64,000 nt of DNA. It comes from Prevotella sp. 10(H) (GTDB lineage Bacteria; Bacteroidota; Bacteroidia; Bacteroidales; Dysgonomonadaceae). Under the pieces are notes generated by a model. The model was not told the DNA's origin. It searched no databases and worked only from the letters and a program-made list of their open reading frames with translations. Location of the stretch: contig NZ_JOMI01000002.1 of NCBI RefSeq assembly GCF_000711235.1, forward strand, positions 62,001 through 126,000, written 5' to 3'. Made by a program: the position numbers and the translations under genes. Within the stretch, counting starts at the first letter, position 1, and each line of letters starts with the position of its first letter. This document shows, one piece after another, positions 61,400 through 64,000 of this stretch.

Positions 61400-63436
61400 A
61401 TGGATAATTACAACAAAGGAGAAAGTAACAAACCTAAAATACCGGGAACGAAGGGGCCGAAGATGCCTTTCAACCTCTATTGGGTGTACCTGATCGTGTT
61501 TGCGGCTATTGTAGGAATGTATATACTCAACGAAAACACAAGCGGAATTCAAAAAGAAATCTCATGGTCGGAATTTCAGATCTATGTTGAGGATAACAAT
61601 ATAAGTCAGATAGTAGTAGACAATAAAAACAATACACTCAAAGCTTTTGTACGTAAAGATGCTGTGAGTAGTGTTTTTAAAGGTGACGCCGATAAGGCCG
61701 GCGATAATCCGTCGATACTGGTAAAAATCCCTTCTGCTGATAAATTTTCAGATTTTTATGATAAGATAAAATCCGAAAAGAACTACGATATCAAAGTTAA
61801 TTACGATCCGAATACTACCAGTGCATGGGAGGTATTGGTTAGTTTTCTGCCTATCATATTGATATTCGGTCTGTTTATCTATATGATGCGCCGTATGTCG
61901 GGCGGTGGTTCCGGCGGTGGCGGAGGAGTATTCAGTGTAGGTAAATCGAAAGCACAATTATATGACAAAGGTTCCGACCTGCGTGTTACATTTAAAGATG
62001 TAGCCGGATTGTCGGAGGCCAAAGAAGAAATAGAAGAAATAGTAGAGTTTCTTAAAAACCCGTCGAGATACACCGAAATAGGGGGTAAAATACCAAAAGG
62101 TGCTTTACTTGTAGGCCCTCCGGGAACAGGTAAGACATTGCTGGCAAAGGCTGTAGCCGGAGAAGCAAATGTGCCGTTTTTCTCATTGTCGGGTTCCGAC
62201 TTTGTGGAAATGTTTGTCGGAGTGGGAGCATCCCGCGTTCGGGACTTGTTCAAACAGGCAAAGGAAAAATCTCCGTGTATCATATTTATTGATGAAATCG
62301 ATGCTATCGGGCGTGCCCGCGGACGTAATGTGAATATGGGTTCGAACGATGAGCGCGAAAATACATTGAACCAATTGCTTACAGAAATGGACGGTTTCGG
62401 TACCAACAGCGGTATAATCATACTTGCTGCAACCAACCGCGCCGACATTCTGGATAAGGCATTGCTTCGTGCCGGACGTTTCGACCGCCAGATCACTGTT
62501 GACCTGCCGGATGTGAACGACCGTAAAGAGATATTCAAAGTACATCTTCGTCCTGTAAAAATAGACGATACGGTAGATGTGGAATTCCTTGCCCGTCAGA
62601 CACCGGGATTTTCAGGGGCCGATATTGCCAATGTATGTAACGAGGCTGCCCTTATTGCTGCCCGTAAAGGCAAGAAGGTGGTTCAGAAAGATGATTTCAC
62701 CAATGCAGTCGACCGTATAATCGGTGGTCTTGAAAAGAAAAATAAAGTGACTACGCTCGATGAGCGTAAGACTATTGCCATACATGAGGCCGGACATGCT
62801 ACATTGAGCTGGTTCCTGCAATATGCCAATCCGTTGGTGAAGGTTACCATCGTGCCGCGCGGCAAGGCGTTGGGTGCTGCATGGTATCTGCCGGAAGAAA
62901 GACAGATCACAACCAAAGAGCAGATGCTGGACGAAATGTGTGCATTACTCGGTGGACGTGCTGCCGAAGAAGTATTTGTAGGACATATATCTTCCGGTGC
63001 GGCAAACGACCTTGAGAGGGTAACAAAGCAGGCTTACGCGATGATATCATTCCTCGGTATGAGTGATAAATTGCCGAATATAAGCTATTACGATTCGTCG
63101 GGTGAGGCTTACGGCTTTACCAAACCATATAGTGAAGAAACCGCTCTGTTGATAGATAAAGAAGTACAGGTAATGATAAGCGAGCAGTACGAACGGGCAA
63201 AAGACCTGTTGCGTAAACATGCCGAAGGTCATGAAAAGCTGGCTAACCTGCTGGTAACAGAAGAGGTAATATTTGCCGAAGACCTGAAGAAAGTATTCGG
63301 TGAACGCCAATGGGTTTCACGCTCGGAAGAGATTTTGAAAGAAACGGAAGAATTACCAAAAGATGTTGAAATAGAAACCATAAAGAAAGAGGACGCTCCC
63401 GGCTTATTAGGCGGTACAGACCAATCGGGGGAATAA
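61400..63436 (+). CDS. ftsH: ATP-dependent zinc metalloprotease FtsH
   Basis: This 678-aa AAA+ membrane protease has two transmembrane helices (about 28-46 and 136-158) flanking a periplasmic loop. Walker A is GPPGTGKT (239-246), Walker B IIFIDEIDAIG, SRH NRADILDKALLRAGRFDRQ, and the zinc site H462-E-A-G-H466. A Gly-rich linker follows TM2. It degrades misfolded membrane proteins and some regulators. It begins 80 bp after rsfS, and a terminator separates it from cdsA. Confidence 0.97.
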   Translation: MDNYNKGESNKPKIPGTKGPKMPFNLYWVYLIVFAAIVGMYILNENTSGIQKEISWSEFQIYVEDNNISQIVVDNKNNTLKAFVRKDAVSSVFKGDADKAGDNPSILVKIPSADKFSDFYDKIKSEKNYDIKVNYDPNTTSAWEVLVSFLPIILIFGLFIYMMRRMSGGGSGGGGGVFSVGKSKAQLYDKGSDLRVTFKDVAGLSEAKEEIEEIVEFLKNPSRYTEIGGKIPKGALLVGPPGTGKTLLAKAVAGEANVPFFSLSGSDFVEMFVGVGASRVRDLFKQAKEKSPCIIFIDEIDAIGRARGRNVNMGSNDERENTLNQLLTEMDGFGTNSGIIILAATNRADILDKALLRAGRFDRQITVDLPDVNDRKEIFKVHLRPVKIDDTVDVEFLARQTPGFSGADIANVCNEAALIAARKGKKVVQKDDFTNAVDRIIGGLEKKNKVTTLDERKTIAIHEAGHATLSWFLQYANPLVKVTIVPRGKALGAAWYLPEERQITTKEQMLDEMCALLGGRAAEEVFVGHISSGAANDLERVTKQAYAMISFLGMSDKLPNISYYDSSGEAYGFTKPYSEETALLIDKEVQVMISEQYERAKDLLRKHAEGHEKLANLLVTEEVIFAEDLKKVFGERQWVSRSEEILKETEELPKDVEIETIKKEDAPGLLGGTDQSGE

Positions 63437-63463
63437 ATTCCATATTCTGATATAATATATGAT

Positions 63464-63500
63464 AAAGGTATAGTTTTCACCGGACTATACCTTTTTTATT
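63464..63500 (+). terminator. Rho-independent terminator of ftsH
   Basis: A perfect 11-bp stem pairs 63464-63474 with 63484-63494, with a 9-nt loop and following T residues. Confidence 0.85.
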
Positions 63501-63533
63501 TTCTTTTCACAGAGGGGTATGTTTTATTTTTAC

Positions 63534-63541
63534 TATTTTTG
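63534..63541 (+). promoter_or_regulatory. -7 element of cdsA
   Basis: TATTTTTG matches TAnnTTTG 25 bp before the TTG start. Confidence 0.4.
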
Positions 63542-63566
63542 TCGCATATAATAAAAATAGACTGCC

Positions 63567-64000
63567 TTGAAATTACCTAATATTGTTGTCCGTATTCTTG
63601 CCGGAGCCGTGTTTGTCGGGGTTATACTCGGAGGAATGCTAATAAACGAATATTCATTCGTCATCGTATTTTCACTTCTGACAGTATTGTGTTTATATGA
63701 ATTTTACGGGCTTATCGAAAAAGACGCTAAAGTCCCGGTTATCCGTTCGTGGAATGTATTGGGCGGTTTTTTTCTTTTTCTGGGTGGTTTTTATTACTGC
63801 ACCCTTACTCCCTCGGTTGTAGCCTTTACTCCTTATATTATTTATCTGATCGTACTGTTTCTCAGTGAACTGTATCTCAAACGTCAGAATCCGATACAAT
63901 CTTTGGCTTATTCGCTGCTTGGACAAGTTTATATTGCAGGGCCACTGGCTCTGACAAATTATCTTGTATTTGCCTACGAGCCGGGAAGCTATCATTGGGT
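63567..64000 (+). CDS. cdsA: phosphatidate cytidylyltransferase, 5' part (cut by window end)
   Basis: The first 144 codons are open to the window edge. The N-terminus (KLPNIVVRILAGAVFVGVILGGML) and the following hydrophobic helices match CdsA of Bacteroidetes, which makes CDP-diacylglycerol from phosphatidate and CTP. The C-terminal signature lies outside the window. The start is a TTG; the next ATG (63636) falls inside the first helix, so TTG is preferred. The position after rsfS-ftsH is the conserved one. Confidence 0.8.
   Translation, partial: MKLPNIVVRILAGAVFVGVILGGMLINEYSFVIVFSLLTVLCLYEFYGLIEKDAKVPVIRSWNVLGGFFLFLGGFYYCTLTPSVVAFTPYIIYLIVLFLSELYLKRQNPIQSLAYSLLGQVYIAGPLALTNYLVFAYEPGSYHW

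Noticed and set aside
61879-62538. 219-codon antisense frame inside ftsH
   Set aside because: It is a Ser/Pro/Arg-rich mirror of the AAA domain with no independent support.

Overview
The window is ordinary chromosomal DNA of a Bacteroidales bacterium, most likely a Dysgonomonas-like member. The evidence is a SusC/SusD pair, lineage-restricted families (DUF3127, DUF3836, DUF4831, PorT-type barrels, GH92, GH125), AT-rich spacers, and promoters of the Bacteroidetes type (TTTG, about 19 bp, TAnnTTTG). The genus is an inference from gene content, not from a marker gene. No rRNA, tRNA, CRISPR array, prophage or intact insertion sequence was seen.

Layout. 0-5.5 kb: a vWA protein, a degenerate M48 peptidase homologue, a leftward purC / zeta-like kinase / ubiE operon and a macrodomain protein. 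5.5-12 kb: a periplasmic tricorn-type protease, a lipoprotein, an EamA transporter, fabI and tsaC. 12-17.7 kb: a SusC/SusD outer-membrane uptake pair with a long structured upstream region that carries a (TC)22 microsatellite. 17.7-25.9 kb: an S41 peptidase, bifunctional thrA, a PEGA lipoprotein, an apgM-like gene (possible homoserine kinase), DUF3836, a CBS-less arabinose-5-phosphate isomerase and phoH. 26-30.3 kb: dacB (PBP4), an AI-2E family permease, DUF3127, rpsO and argB. 30.3-32.7 kb: three tandem PorT-like barrels, two of them sharing a near-identical stretch of about 270 bp. 32.7-35.3 kb: heptamer repeats, a decayed IS5-type transposase, a GH43 enzyme and a second 88-bp copy of the same IS ends. 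35.4-41.2 kb: an NMO/FabK-like flavoprotein, an MltF-like lytic transglycosylase, pnp and an unknown membrane-anchored protein. 41.3-49.9 kb: a surface protein, a nucleotidyltransferase-like protein, fructose-6-phosphate aldolase, an MFS exporter, two methyltransferases, GNAT and EamA proteins, and two small proteins of 57 and 39 aa. 49.8-55.4 kb: a CYTH protein paired with a two-TM unknown protein, DUF4831, alkD and pyrC. 55.5-59.3 kb: a GH92/GH125 mannosidase pair. 59.8-64 kb: miaA, then rsfS-ftsH-cdsA, with cdsA cut by the window edge.

How the genes work together. Most are housekeeping: purine, pyrimidine, threonine and arginine synthesis, menaquinone, fatty acids, Kdo, tRNA modification, RNA decay and membrane proteolysis. 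Accessory functions centre on glycan use (SusCD, GH43, GH92+GH125). No strong new defence or mobile system was found. The best candidates for something undescribed are the CYTH/two-TM operon, the inactivated M48 homologue, the (GA/TC)22 leader region upstream of susC, the dispersed heptamer repeat family and an apparently leaderless miaA promoter.
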